This document shows positions 1-7,992 of a stretch of 64,000 bases of DNA, piece by piece. The notes beneath the pieces are model-generated. The model did not search any database. It was not told where the DNA came from and saw only the letters and a list, made by a program, of their open reading frames with translations. The stretch covers positions 186,001 to 250,000 of the forward strand of contig NZ_JABMJG010000006.1 of the NCBI RefSeq assembly GCF_013376045.1. The letters run 5' to 3'. This DNA is from Variovorax sp. SG517 (GTDB taxonomy: Bacteria > Pseudomonadota > Gammaproteobacteria > Burkholderiales > Burkholderiaceae_C). How positions within the stretch are numbered: the stretch's first letter is position 1; each line of letters begins with the position of its first letter. The position numbers and the translations under genes are program-made.

Positions 1-1821
1 CCACACCGCGACCGTGAAATCGCCCAGGGCCGACACGGCTCCGTCGGGCAGCTGGATGTGGCCGCTGCGGCCGTCGAGCTGCACGGCGCTTCCGCCGTTG
101 CGTCCTTCGCCCCAGCTCGTGCCGCCGATCAGCTGCCCGTGCAGGCCGCGGCCGCTGGCGTCGTTAGCATCGCCGTTGAGCGGCAGGTGCAGCCACAGCT
201 CGCCCGGGACCGCCACGCGCAGGGTGTCCGCGCCGGTCATCTCTCCGGCGTCGGTCACCGCGTCGATCCGGTAGTACCAGGTGCCCTGGTCGGGATCGTC
301 GGTGTAGGTGCGTGGGTCGGTGACCGGCGCGAGGGTCGTGAACGGACCGTTGGGCGACGCCGCGCGCTGCACGAGGTACTGCGAAGCGCCTGCGGTGCCC
401 CACCACGACAGCTGCACCTTTCCGTCGTTCAGGAACGCGCTCAGCCCGCTGGGCCTGGCGGCAGGGACCGGATCGCGTGCATAGAGCAGCGTGCCGATGC
501 CCGGCTGGTCTCCGCCGTCGACGCGCTCGGGCCGCATCTTGTCGAGCATCGCCTTGGTCCAGGGGGCCGAGAGTCCCTTGCGGCTCACATAGTGGCTGTA
601 GATGAGGTCCCAGTTGGGCCGCGGGCTGTTCGTGCCCGCCGCAGCGGTCCCCGCTCCGTGGACACCGTCGTAGGGGGCGAACGGCATCGTGTACAGCGCG
701 TTGCCGTTGGCATCCGCGAGGTTCGTCTTGGCCACGTACTCCGCACCGGCCAGCAGCCGGTTGTTCCAGTAGCCGAAGAGGTCCTCGCCCTGGTTCCAGG
801 CCATCTGGCACAGCATGCCGGCCAGCGAGATGCCGAGTGTGGAGTGGCCCTGGTCGCGATGGCTCTCCTGCCATTGACCGAGGTAACCGGGGTGCACGTA
901 GTAGACGTTGTTGGCGCTCGCGCCGCAGCCACGTCCGCTCTTGTAGTAGTTGCTCGCCTCGGCGACCAGGTCGGGCCGGTCGCAGAACACGCCGATCGCA
1001 TAGACGGCGCAGATGTTGGCCAGGTCCCAGTTGGCCCAGTAGTGGGTGACCTTTCTGATCTCGGTGCCGTTGTGGTTGACCAGGAAGTCGTGGGCCTTCG
1101 GGTAGAACACCTTCAGCAGCATGGCCTGGAAGCGCGCGACGTCTTCCTTTGCCCAGCCGGGGTAGCTGCGCATCAGTTCGGCGGCGTTGGCCCACTGGTT
1201 GCCGTAGAGGCCCGAGGCGAGGAAGACGTTCGAGTTGCCGCCCAACTCGGTCAAGGTCGACGACCACGCATTGAGGAACTCCACCGCCTTCTTCGCATAG
1301 CGCTCGTCTTTGGAGATGTTCCAGCGCAATGCGAGATGAAGGGCGCGCACCATGTCGCCGATCATCTGCCAGTAGTTCTCGCCATCGACGCCGCGCGTCA
1401 CCAATGCCAGGGGACGCGGCTTCGCGTCCAGGTTGGTGTTGTTCGTCTTGAGCATCATGTTCAAGCCGCCCACCCAAGGCTCCGCATTGGCGGCCAGCTT
1501 GTCGCGGATGCGCTGTAGATCGTCTTCCGTAACGAGCAGGCCGGGGTGCACGATCTTGCGTACCTGGGGCTCAGGGGCGGTCGGCTCGGGCGCTGGGGTG
1601 TCGGGGGTAAGGGGGGCAATGGGCGTATCGGCGCCGGCGACAGCGGCGGGGGTGGCACCCGGTGACTGCTGCGCGGTGGCTCCCCCTATCGGCGAAAAAC
1701 TTCCGCTGCTACCACCTCCGCAAGCGGTCGTGCCGAGAGCGAGTGCGCTCGCCGTGCCGATGAAGAAGGTGCGCCGGTCCAGCAGGGTCGCATTCTTGTC
1801 GTCGTCCGAGGGATGTGTCAT
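1..1821 (-). CDS. Alginate-lyase-family lipoprotein with C-terminal FN3 and LamG-like domains (3' end outside window)
   Basis: 607 codons are present with no stop before the window edge. The N-terminus has a twin arginine (residues 16-17), a hydrophobic stretch and Cys34, so it looks like a Tat-exported lipoprotein. A Pro/Ala/Thr-rich linker follows. Residues about 85-440 resemble the alginate lyase / heparinase-like (alpha/alpha) toroid family, including an N-x-W-x-N-W stretch and a conserved RDQGHSTLGI segment. Residues about 455-540 look like a fibronectin type III module, and from about 545 a LamG/concanavalin-like module begins. Role inferred: cell-surface cleavage of a uronic-acid polysaccharide. 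Exact substrate cannot be read. The ATG at 1821 is chosen because the signal sequence follows directly. Confidence 0.8.
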   Translation of the reverse strand, partial: MTHPSDDDKNATLLDRRTFFIGTASALALGTTACGGGSSGSFSPIGGATAQQSPGATPAAVAGADTPIAPLTPDTPAPEPTAPEPQVRKIVHPGLLVTEDDLQRIRDKLAANAEPWVGGLNMMLKTNNTNLDAKPRPLALVTRGVDGENYWQMIGDMVRALHLALRWNISKDERYAKKAVEFLNAWSSTLTELGGNSNVFLASGLYGNQWANAAELMRSYPGWAKEDVARFQAMLLKVFYPKAHDFLVNHNGTEIRKVTHYWANWDLANICAVYAIGVFCDRPDLVAEASNYYKSGRGCGASANNVYYVHPGYLGQWQESHRDQGHSTLGISLAGMLCQMAWNQGEDLFGYWNNRLLAGAEYVAKTNLADANGNALYTMPFAPYDGVHGAGTAAAGTNSPRPNWDLIYSHYVSRKGLSAPWTKAMLDKMRPERVDGGDQPGIGTLLYARDPVPAARPSGLSAFLNDGKVQLSWWGTAGASQYLVQRAASPNGPFTTLAPVTDPRTYTDDPDQGTWYYRIDAVTDAGEMTGADTLRVAVPGELWLHLPLNGDANDASGRGLHGQLIGGTSWGEGRNGGSAVQLDGRSGHIQLPDGAVSALGDFTVAVW

Positions 1822-1892
1822 TTTGCGTAAATATGTAAACAAATGAATCTGCAAGCTGCATGCCATTCACTTCGATCGCTCGATGAAATGAA

Positions 1893-1907
1893 ATCGGTAA
1901 AACCGAT
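1893..1907. promoter_or_regulatory. Palindrome ATCGGT-AAA-ACCGAT upstream of the lyase gene
   Basis: A perfect 6-3-6 inverted repeat 72 nt upstream of the lyase start. The half-site layout is like operators of FadR/UxuR-type GntR repressors (TTGGT..ACCAA), many of which sense uronates. Assignment to a regulator is inference; no GntR gene is adjacent. Confidence 0.45.
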
Positions 1908-1948
1908 GGATGCATTGCGCGTGTGAGAAGGACACGCAGCGGCAGAAA

Positions 1949-1996
1949 GTGACATTCGTTGTCACATGAGAAGCCGGCGAGGCGACATTGAATGTC
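1949..1996. promoter_or_regulatory. Two related palindromes (GTGACA-N5-TGTCAC and GACATT-G-AATGTC)
   Basis: The first palindrome spans 1949-1965 and the second 1984-1996. Their centres are 33 bp apart, about three helical turns, and both share the TGACATT / TGTCAC half-sites. This fits cooperative binding of one dimeric regulator upstream of the lyase gene. Confidence 0.45.
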
Positions 1997-2433
1997 ACTG
2001 CCCTTTGGCATGTCCGCACGAGTTCGACCGGCACGACAGTGCAAGGCTTAGGAGTGTGACCTGTACAAAGGCCGGAACGAGCGCTGAATTGCCTCTGAAA
2101 ATGAGCGACTGAATTTCATTTTCGGAATGACCGGAAGCACTGCAACTTGCTTGCGTTCATTCCATCTCGAAGGCGCAGTGATGCCGACGCTTTCGCCGAA
2201 CGCGACATCGTCTTCTTGCAATCGGCGTTGCAGCACCGACGCTCGCCATGACATCGAAAGACGGGCGTGCGGTGATCAGCGACACCGCGTTTTCTTTCCC
2301 CTCCGGGTCAATGCAGGCCCCGGCTCCTCGCAACCGTCCGCCTCATGTTCCTCAAGCGGCGCGGATATCTCGCTGCGAACCCGCTACGGCGTCGCCCTGC
2401 TTCTCCGGGCGGGCTCGCGCAACTTGCTTCTGC

Positions 2434-2877
2434 TTAGAGAGCGCTTCGCGCCGCCGACACGGCAGCACGCAAGGCGAGCAGGTAGCTGTCCAGGCCGAAG
2501 CCGCAGATCTGGCCTTTCACGATGTCCGCGAACACCGAGTGATGCCGGAATTCCTCGCGCGCATGGATGTTGGACATGTGCAATTCGACCACCGGTACCG
2601 TGAGGATCGCCAGCGCATCGCGGATGCCGTAGCTGTAGTGCGTCCATGCGCCTGCGTTGATCAGGACCGCGTCGACGCCGTCGGCGAAGCCCTGGTGGAT
2701 GCGCTCGCACATGGCGCTTTCGCTGTTGGTCTGAAAGCTCTCGACCTCGGCGCCCAACTCCTTGCCGAGCGCCTGCAGCTTCGCGTCGATCTCGGCGAGC
2801 GTCGTGGTGCCGTACTGCTTCGGATCGCGCTTGCCGAACATGTTGTGGTTGATGCCGTGGAGCATGAGGATCTTCAT
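2434..2877 (-). CDS. aroQ: Type II 3-dehydroquinate dehydratase homologue
   Basis: 147 aa, the usual AroQ length. Type II dehydroquinases dehydrate 3-dehydroquinate to 3-dehydroshikimate as cytosolic dodecamers. Active-site positions are present: Arg17 and Tyr22 in the flexible lid, Asn78 in INAGAWTHYS, His103 in ELHMSNIHAR, and Arg114. The lid is divergent (HGINHNMFGKRDP where housekeeping enzymes have NGPNLNLLGTREP), and the usual INPGAY proline is Ala. It is the last gene of a six-gene operon and sits next to a shikimate dehydrogenase homologue. That context points to a catabolic rather than biosynthetic copy, for example quinate/shikimate or an analogue. Confidence 0.88.
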   Translation of the reverse strand: MKILMLHGINHNMFGKRDPKQYGTTTLAEIDAKLQALGKELGAEVESFQTNSESAMCERIHQGFADGVDAVLINAGAWTHYSYGIRDALAILTVPVVELHMSNIHAREEFRHHSVFADIVKGQICGFGLDSYLLALRAAVSAARSAL

Positions 2878-2908
2878 GGGGTCTTTCCTTCTTGCAGCTA
2901 TAGCGGCC

Positions 2909-3730
2909 TCAGGCCAGCGGGACGGTCATGCGCTCGATGACCGGGCGGGTGTCGGGCCGCACGCCGCGCCACCACAGGAAGGCTTCCGCCGCCTGCTCGA
3001 CCAGCATGCCCACGCCGTCGGCGAGCTTGGGCACGCCGGCGTTCTGCGCGAGCCGCAGGAAGGGCGTCAGGCCCTTGCCGTACGCCAGTTCGTAGGCCAG
3101 CCCTGCGTTCTGGAAGGTCTCCGCCGGCACCGGTGGCAGTTCGGCCTTGAGGCTGGCCGAGGTGCCGTTGATGACGATGTCGAAGCGCTCCCCGGCCAGG
3201 TCCGCGTAGGCGCGGGCGTGCACGGGGCCGTGCACCGCGAACTGCGCAGCGAGGTCGACCGCCTTCGACAGGGTCCTGTTCGCGAGCACCAGTTCGGCCG
3301 GCTGTTGCGCGAGAAAGGGCAACAGGGCTCCGCGCACCGCACCGCCAGAACCGAGCACCAGCATGCGCGCGCCCTTGAGGGCGAAACCCAGGTTGCCCTG
3401 GATGTCCCTGGTCAGCCCCACGCCGTCGAAGTTGTCGGCAATGATGCGGTCGCCTTCGAATTTGAGCGCATTGGTGGCACCGGCCAGCTCGGCACGCTCC
3501 AGCCGCTCGGTCGCCAGGGCCAGCGCCTGCAGCTTGAATGGCGCCGTCACGTTCAGGCCGAGCCCGCCCGCCTTGCGAAATGCGTGCGCGTCGTCCGCGA
3601 AGCGCTCGAGCGAGCCTTCGATGGCGCCGTATTCGATGTCCTGGCCGGTCGCCTGCGCGAAGCTGCCGTGGATCAGCGGCGACTTGGTGTGGCCGATGGG
3701 ATTGCCGATGACGGCGTAGCGGTCGGTCAT
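2909..3730 (-). CDS. aroE: Shikimate/quinate dehydrogenase family protein
   Basis: 273 aa. The family reduces 3-dehydroshikimate or oxidises shikimate/quinate with NAD(P). Visible features: the substrate-binding SPLIHG segment (residues 17-22), catalytic Lys66 in NVTAPFK, Asp102 in DNFDG (usually DNTDG), the Rossmann GSGGAV (127-132) and an NRT motif (151-153) that favours NADP. The ATG at 3730 follows a strong GAGGAGGAAA ribosome site that overlaps the upstream stop. It belongs to the dehydroquinase/CoA-transferase operon. It may be a catabolic paralogue rather than the biosynthetic AroE. Confidence 0.85.
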   Translation of the reverse strand: MTDRYAVIGNPIGHTKSPLIHGSFAQATGQDIEYGAIEGSLERFADDAHAFRKAGGLGLNVTAPFKLQALALATERLERAELAGATNALKFEGDRIIADNFDGVGLTRDIQGNLGFALKGARMLVLGSGGAVRGALLPFLAQQPAELVLANRTLSKAVDLAAQFAVHGPVHARAYADLAGERFDIVINGTSASLKAELPPVPAETFQNAGLAYELAYGKGLTPFLRLAQNAGVPKLADGVGMLVEQAAEAFLWWRGVRPDTRPVIERMTVPLA

Positions 3731-3743
3731 GCTGCTTTCCTCC

Positions 3744-4973
3744 TCAAGCGCTGTAGAGGACGCCGTCGGCCTGCATCTCGGCGATCTGGGCGGCGTCGTA
3801 GCCCAGGCTCGCGGCAATCTCGGCGTTGTGCTCGCCGAGCTCCGGCGCCACCTGCGTGATGGAGGTGTCGCTGCCCGACATGCGAAAGGGCAGGTTGGGC
3901 AGGCGGATCTTGCCCAGCACCGGGTGCTCCTGTTCCACCACCATGCCGCGCGCCTGGATCTGCGGGTCGGCCAGCACTTCGTCGATGCGCTGCACCTTGG
4001 CGCAGGGCACGTCAATGCCGTCGAGCATCTTCAGGATCTCGGCCACGGGGCGCTGCGCCACCCACGGGCGGACCACTTCGAGGATTTCCAGACGGTTTGC
4101 GTTGCGCCCGGCCGCGCCGTGCAGGCGGGTGTCGCCTCCGAAGCCCGCGGGTCCGCCGTTCTGTTCGACGAGCGCGGCGAAGCGCTTCCATGCGTCGTCG
4201 ACCTGCGCGGCGATGACCAGGTCGCCGTCCTGCGCGCGGAACACGCCGTACAGGGTCGAATTGGGCATGTCGTGGCCGGTCTGCACCGGTACTTCCTTGC
4301 CGCCCGACAGCGTGTAGCACTGCACCGCGTATTCGTGCATCGACACCAGCGTGTCATACAGCGCCATGTCGATGTGCTGTCCACGGCCCGACTTCACGCG
4401 GCCCAGCAGCGCTGCGTTGATCGCCGCCACCGCGTGGATGCCGGTGTACATGTCGCCGAGCGAGATGCGCAGCAGCGGCGGCGCCTCGCCGGGGTTGCCG
4501 ACCATCTGCATGATGCCGCTCTTGGCTTCTGCAATGAGACCGAAGCCGGCGCGGTGCGAGTCCGGTCCGGTATGGCCGTATGCGGAGATCGAGCAGTAGA
4601 CGAGGCCCGGGTTGGTCTCGGCCAGCTCCGCGTAGCCCAGGCCCAGTTTTTCGAGCGCACCGGGGCGGTAGTTCTCGACGAACACGTCGGCGCTGTCGAC
4701 CAGCTTCTTCATCAGGGCGCGGCCGCGCGGGTCCTTGGTGTTGACCGACAGGCCCTTCTTTCCCATGTTCTGCTGCAGGAAGTAGCCGCTGTGGTCGCCG
4801 ACGAACCAGGCGTGCTGGCGGCCGGCATCGCCGGTGCCCGGGCGCTCCACCTTGATGACTTCGGCACCCAGCGCCGCCAGGCAGCGGCCCACGTAGGGGC
4901 CGGCGAGGAAGTGGCTGTAGTCGATGACGCGGATTCCCGCCAGCGGCAAGGCCTGCCGTGCTGCCGCGTTCAT
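3744..4973 (-). CDS. Class III CoA-transferase (CaiB/BaiF family)
   Basis: 409 aa, normal for the family, which moves CoA between organic acids through an aspartyl-CoA intermediate. The likely nucleophile is Asp174 in the GDMYTG motif. Other family marks are the N-terminal VIDYSHFLAGPY and VENYRPGAL segments. The start codon overlaps the MaoC stop (ATGA), so the two are translationally coupled. Together with MaoC it suggests activation of a carboxylic acid to a CoA thioester followed by hydration. The acid is not identifiable from sequence. Confidence 0.9.
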   Translation of the reverse strand: MNAAARQALPLAGIRVIDYSHFLAGPYVGRCLAALGAEVIKVERPGTGDAGRQHAWFVGDHSGYFLQQNMGKKGLSVNTKDPRGRALMKKLVDSADVFVENYRPGALEKLGLGYAELAETNPGLVYCSISAYGHTGPDSHRAGFGLIAEAKSGIMQMVGNPGEAPPLLRISLGDMYTGIHAVAAINAALLGRVKSGRGQHIDMALYDTLVSMHEYAVQCYTLSGGKEVPVQTGHDMPNSTLYGVFRAQDGDLVIAAQVDDAWKRFAALVEQNGGPAGFGGDTRLHGAAGRNANRLEILEVVRPWVAQRPVAEILKMLDGIDVPCAKVQRIDEVLADPQIQARGMVVEQEHPVLGKIRLPNLPFRMSGSDTSITQVAPELGEHNAEIAASLGYDAAQIAEMQADGVLYSA

Positions 4974-5431
4974 GCCGGCCTCCTGGGCACCATCACGCGA
5001 TGCTCGCCCTTCTGCACCACCTCGTCGCGCTGGTTGATCAGCTCGGACGGCAGCACCAGGATGCCCCAGCCAGGCTTGCTCTTCGATTCGCGCTTGGTCT
5101 CGACGCGAAATCTCACCCGCACCGTGTCGCCGAGCTTGATGGGCGCGACGAAGCTCCATTCCCAGCCCAGCGACATGCCGGGCATGAAGCGCATGTCGCT
5201 CCTGGTTTTCAGGCCGTCTGCGATCGAGAGGCCGAACAAGCCATGGGCCACACGGGTGCCGAAAGGCGTGGTGCGCGCGTAGGCCTCGTCGGTGTGCACG
5301 GGCGTGTGGTCGCCCGTGAGGTCGGCGTAGGCCATCACGCGGGCTTCCGTCACTTCGTACGGTGGGCTGATGCATTCCTCGCCGACGACGGCGTCGTCCC
5401 AGTACTTGTCTTCGATGGTGAGTGTGTTCAT
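4970..5431 (-). CDS. MaoC-like (R)-specific hydratase/dehydratase
   Basis: 153 aa single hot-dog domain. Such enzymes hydrate enoyl-CoA or dehydrate beta-hydroxyacyl/methylmalyl-CoA substrates. The catalytic pair Asp41 and His46 lies in the GDHTPVHTDE segment, followed by the conserved PFGTRVAHGL stretch. It overlaps the downstream CoA-transferase by 4 nt and lies 27 nt downstream of the VOC gene, so it is an operon member. Confidence 0.88.
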   Translation of the reverse strand: MNTLTIEDKYWDDAVVGEECISPPYEVTEARVMAYADLTGDHTPVHTDEAYARTTPFGTRVAHGLFGLSIADGLKTRSDMRFMPGMSLGWEWSFVAPIKLGDTVRVRFRVETKRESKSKPGWGILVLPSELINQRDEVVQKGEHRVMVPRRPA

Positions 5432-5458
5432 GGTGTGCGTCTCCGGTTCGAACAGGGG

Positions 5459-5851
5459 TCAGGCGCGTGGATCGATCGCCAGCGCCTTGGCAACGGCGCC
5501 GGGGCTGGCCTGGATGAATTCGACGGCCAGGCCATCGGGCAGGCGCAGCCAGTTGCGGCCCTGCGGCATCTCGGTGACGCCGAAGGCGTTGGCGGCGGCC
5601 AGCGCGGCCTCGAGGTCTTCGCACATCACGCCCAGGTGGCCCAGCCGCCCTTCGGGGCCGTCGTAGTCGGGCTTGGCCATGAACTGCATGCCCCCGAGCG
5701 TCCAGTACTGGATGGGCTCCTCGACGGTGCCCTGCACCTCCCGCATGGTCATGCCGCACACGTCGTGGAAGAACTTGATGTGCCAATGGATGTCGCGCAC
5801 CCAGATGGCGACGTGCTCGACATAGGCTTTGGGTATGGCCTGGGTGGTCAT
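5459..5851 (-). CDS. VOC (glyoxalase/dioxygenase superfamily) protein
   Basis: 130 aa, one vicinal-oxygen-chelate unit of two beta-alpha-beta-beta-beta repeats. It opens with HVAIWVRDIHWHIKFF and ends with a LPDGLAVEFIQ segment whose Glu/His are typical metal-ligand positions. The ATG at 5851 overlaps the stop of the upstream reductase (ATGA). Specific reaction unknown; epimerase, lyase or dioxygenase are all possible. Confidence 0.8.
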   Translation of the reverse strand: MTTQAIPKAYVEHVAIWVRDIHWHIKFFHDVCGMTMREVQGTVEEPIQYWTLGGMQFMAKPDYDGPEGRLGHLGVMCEDLEAALAAANAFGVTEMPQGRNWLRLPDGLAVEFIQASPGAVAKALAIDPRA

Positions 5852-6777
5852 TTCGCCTCCATGCGGCGTTCGATGCCCTTGACCGCGGCGACCAGCGTCT
5901 GGTTGACCGGCGTCGGTATGTCGTATTTGCGGCCCACGCGCACCACTGCGCCGTTGATGAAGTCGATCTCGGTGATCGAACCCTTCTCCAGGCTCTGCAG
6001 CATCGAAGTCTTGAATTCGTAGGGCAGACCCTCTGCAGCCATCAGCCAGGCGTCGCGCGGCGCCTTGATCGACAGCTTCACCCCGCTGGCCTCGGCAACC
6101 GTCATTGCTTCCGCGACCGCGGCGATGGCCGTGGCTTCGATCTCCGGCACCGCGTAGAGGCTTCCGTAGACCTGGCCGGTGATGCCGCTGAGCGCACCGG
6201 TCGCGACGTTGATCAGAAGCTTGTCCCACATCGCGCCGAGGATGTTGCCGCTGACCTCGCAAGGCAGCTCGGCGCGCTCGAACTCGGCGGCGATCGCCTT
6301 GGCGCGTTCGCTGATGCGGCCGTCGATCTCGCCGATCACCGTGCGCTTGCCCTGCGTGCCGGCAATGACATGACCGGGAGCGAGCATCACCCCGCCGACG
6401 TAGGTCTTGCCCGCCAGCACATGGCCGGCGCCCACCACTTCGGAGAGGATCTCTTCATGGCCCATGCCGTTCTGCAGCGACATCACGGCAGTGTCGGGCC
6501 CCACGATGTTGCGTGCTCCTTCGATGGCTGCACGCGTGTGGAAGGATTTGACCAGCACGATGATGAGGTCGGGGGCCTCGAGCTTCGTGCTGTCGAGCGC
6601 CGCGCGGACCCGGACGACACGCTCCGATTCACCGACCTTCATGCGCAGGCCGTCGCGGTTGATTGCGTCGACGTGGGTCTGGAAGGGGTCGATCAATGTG
6701 ACGTCGGACCCCGCCGCAGCGAGGGTCCCGCCGATGGCGCAACCCAATGCGCCGGCGCCGAGAAAGTAGATTTTCAT
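5848..6777 (-). CDS. 2-dehydropantoate 2-reductase (ketopantoate reductase) family protein
   Basis: 309 aa, full length for the PanE/ApbA family, NADPH-dependent reductases of 2-oxo acids. The Rossmann motif GAGALG is at residues 7-12, followed by VLVKSFHT with the cofactor-binding Lys, the NGMGHEEIL loop, and the C-terminal WDKLLINVATGALSG helix. It is the first gene of the operon and faces a LysR gene. Paralogues in catabolic operons often act on other 2-keto acids, so pantothenate synthesis is not implied. The ATG at 6777 matches the family N-terminus MKIYFLGAG. Confidence 0.85.
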   Translation of the reverse strand: MKIYFLGAGALGCAIGGTLAAAGSDVTLIDPFQTHVDAINRDGLRMKVGESERVVRVRAALDSTKLEAPDLIIVLVKSFHTRAAIEGARNIVGPDTAVMSLQNGMGHEEILSEVVGAGHVLAGKTYVGGVMLAPGHVIAGTQGKRTVIGEIDGRISERAKAIAAEFERAELPCEVSGNILGAMWDKLLINVATGALSGITGQVYGSLYAVPEIEATAIAAVAEAMTVAEASGVKLSIKAPRDAWLMAAEGLPYEFKTSMLQSLEKGSITEIDFINGAVVRVGRKYDIPTPVNQTLVAAVKGIERRMEAK

Positions 6778-6827
6778 GTGAGCCTTCGTTCGGAATGACC
6801 TGACGATAGGTTCCTGTTCCCATGTTG

Positions 6828-6868
6828 CCCATAGCATGGGTTGAATGATCTACATTTCGTATTGAAAT
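6828..6868. promoter_or_regulatory. Divergent promoter region with two inverted repeats (LysR box candidates)
   Basis: CCCAT-N3-ATGGG spans 6828-6840 and ATTTC-N5-GAAAT spans 6854-6868. The second has the 15-bp T-N11-A layout typical of LysR-type binding sites. It lies just upstream of the LysR start and about 80 bp from the divergent operon, as expected for autoregulation plus operon control. Confidence 0.6.
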
Positions 6869-6879
6869 GGAGGTGCCGC

Positions 6880-7836
6880 TTGGACCACGACGACGACATC
6901 GAAGACGACGCGTCCCTTCTCAGCATCAGGCTGCTGCGCCTGTTCGACCTGCTCTACAGCACGAACAGCGTGACGCGGGCCGGCGAGGCGATGGGCCAGA
7001 GCCAGCCGACCGTGAGCAACTGGCTCGCCAGGCTGCGCCGGCAGCTGGGCGACGATCTTTTCGTCCGCACCACCACCGGCATGCAGCCCACGCCGCGCGC
7101 GCAGGAACTGATCGTGCCCGTGAGAGAAGCCCTGGCCGCGCTGCGCCGCGTGGCCGCGCCCGCCGAAGCCTTCGATCCGTCGGTCGCGACGCGCCGCTTT
7201 CGCATCTGCATGACCGATGCCAGCCACATCACCCTGCTGCCACGCTTGCTGGCGCATGTGCGGGCGGTCGCACCCGGCGTTCGCCTGGAGGCCGCGCGGA
7301 TCGACGACCAAACCGCCCAGGCGTTGCAGTCCGGCGAGGCGGACCTCGCGATCGGCCTGGTGCCCCAGCTCGAGTCGGGCTTCTACCAGCAGGTCCTTTA
7401 TCCCCAGGACTGGGTGTGCCTCGTGAACGCGCGCCATCCGCGCATCGGCGCCAGGGGATTGCGCCTGCGCGAGTACAAGGCCGAGGCCCATGTCGGCATC
7501 GTCGGAGGCACCGGCGTCTTGCTGCTGGAGGCGGCACTGCAGCGGCAGAAGGTCGAGCGCCGTGTGTTGCTGGAGCTGCCGGGGTTCCTTGGCCTTGCGG
7601 CCGTCGTGTCCACGACCGACCTGATCGCGACCGTTCCGCGCCATATCGGCGAGACCCTCGCCGGTTCAAGCGCAAGCGCCTTGAAGGTCCACGGTTGCCC
7701 GGTGCCGGTACCGCCCTTCACCGTCAAGCAGCACTGGCACGCGCGCTATCACCAGGACCCGGCCAGTCGCTGGCTGCGCGCCTTGTGCGAAGAGCTGTTC
7801 GCAGCCAAGCCCTCCAAGGCCAGGTCGCGAAACTAG
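6880..7836 (+). CDS. LysR-family transcriptional regulator
   Basis: About 318 aa. The N-terminal winged helix-turn-helix carries TRAGEAMGQSQPTVSNWLAR, followed by a LysR substrate domain (PF03466). The TTG at 6880 is preferred: it has GGAGG 6-7 nt upstream, whereas an in-frame TTG at 6841 would add residues absent from the family. It diverges from the dehydroquinase/CoA-transferase operon and most likely controls it. Confidence 0.85.
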   Translation: MDHDDDIEDDASLLSIRLLRLFDLLYSTNSVTRAGEAMGQSQPTVSNWLARLRRQLGDDLFVRTTTGMQPTPRAQELIVPVREALAALRRVAAPAEAFDPSVATRRFRICMTDASHITLLPRLLAHVRAVAPGVRLEAARIDDQTAQALQSGEADLAIGLVPQLESGFYQQVLYPQDWVCLVNARHPRIGARGLRLREYKAEAHVGIVGGTGVLLLEAALQRQKVERRVLLELPGFLGLAAVVSTTDLIATVPRHIGETLAGSSASALKVHGCPVPVPPFTVKQHWHARYHQDPASRWLRALCEELFAAKPSKARSRN

Positions 7837-7992
7837 CTGCCCGAACGGCATGCGCGTGGACCTCGCCGGCACGGTGCGTCGATGCGGCGATACGGCGGGG
7901 CGCTCGCTCCTTGTTTTTCTCGAGTACTGAAACCGTCTTGAAGCGCAGAACCTCGGCCGGGCCCCGGTCGACTTCGCAGACTGCAGCGAGAC

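Larger units (their letters stand above)
1822..2433. other. 612-bp intergenic region without a convincing gene
   Basis: It contains the palindromes described separately and a further GGAATGA/TCATTCC inverted repeat (2124-2130 and 2157-2163). The open frames here have no family resemblance and poor start sites. G+C is lower near 1850-2130 than in the flanking genes, as expected for regulatory DNA. Confidence 0.6.

Noticed and set aside
58..1518. Long plus-strand open frame opposite the alginate lyase gene
   Set aside because: Arg/Val/Ala-rich mirror of a high-G+C gene; the minus strand gives a recognisable signal peptide and family domains.
1960..1986. Possible ECF41 promoter TGTCACA-N16-CGAC
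   Set aside because: The -10 box is CGAC, no plus-strand gene follows, and the bases belong to a palindrome.
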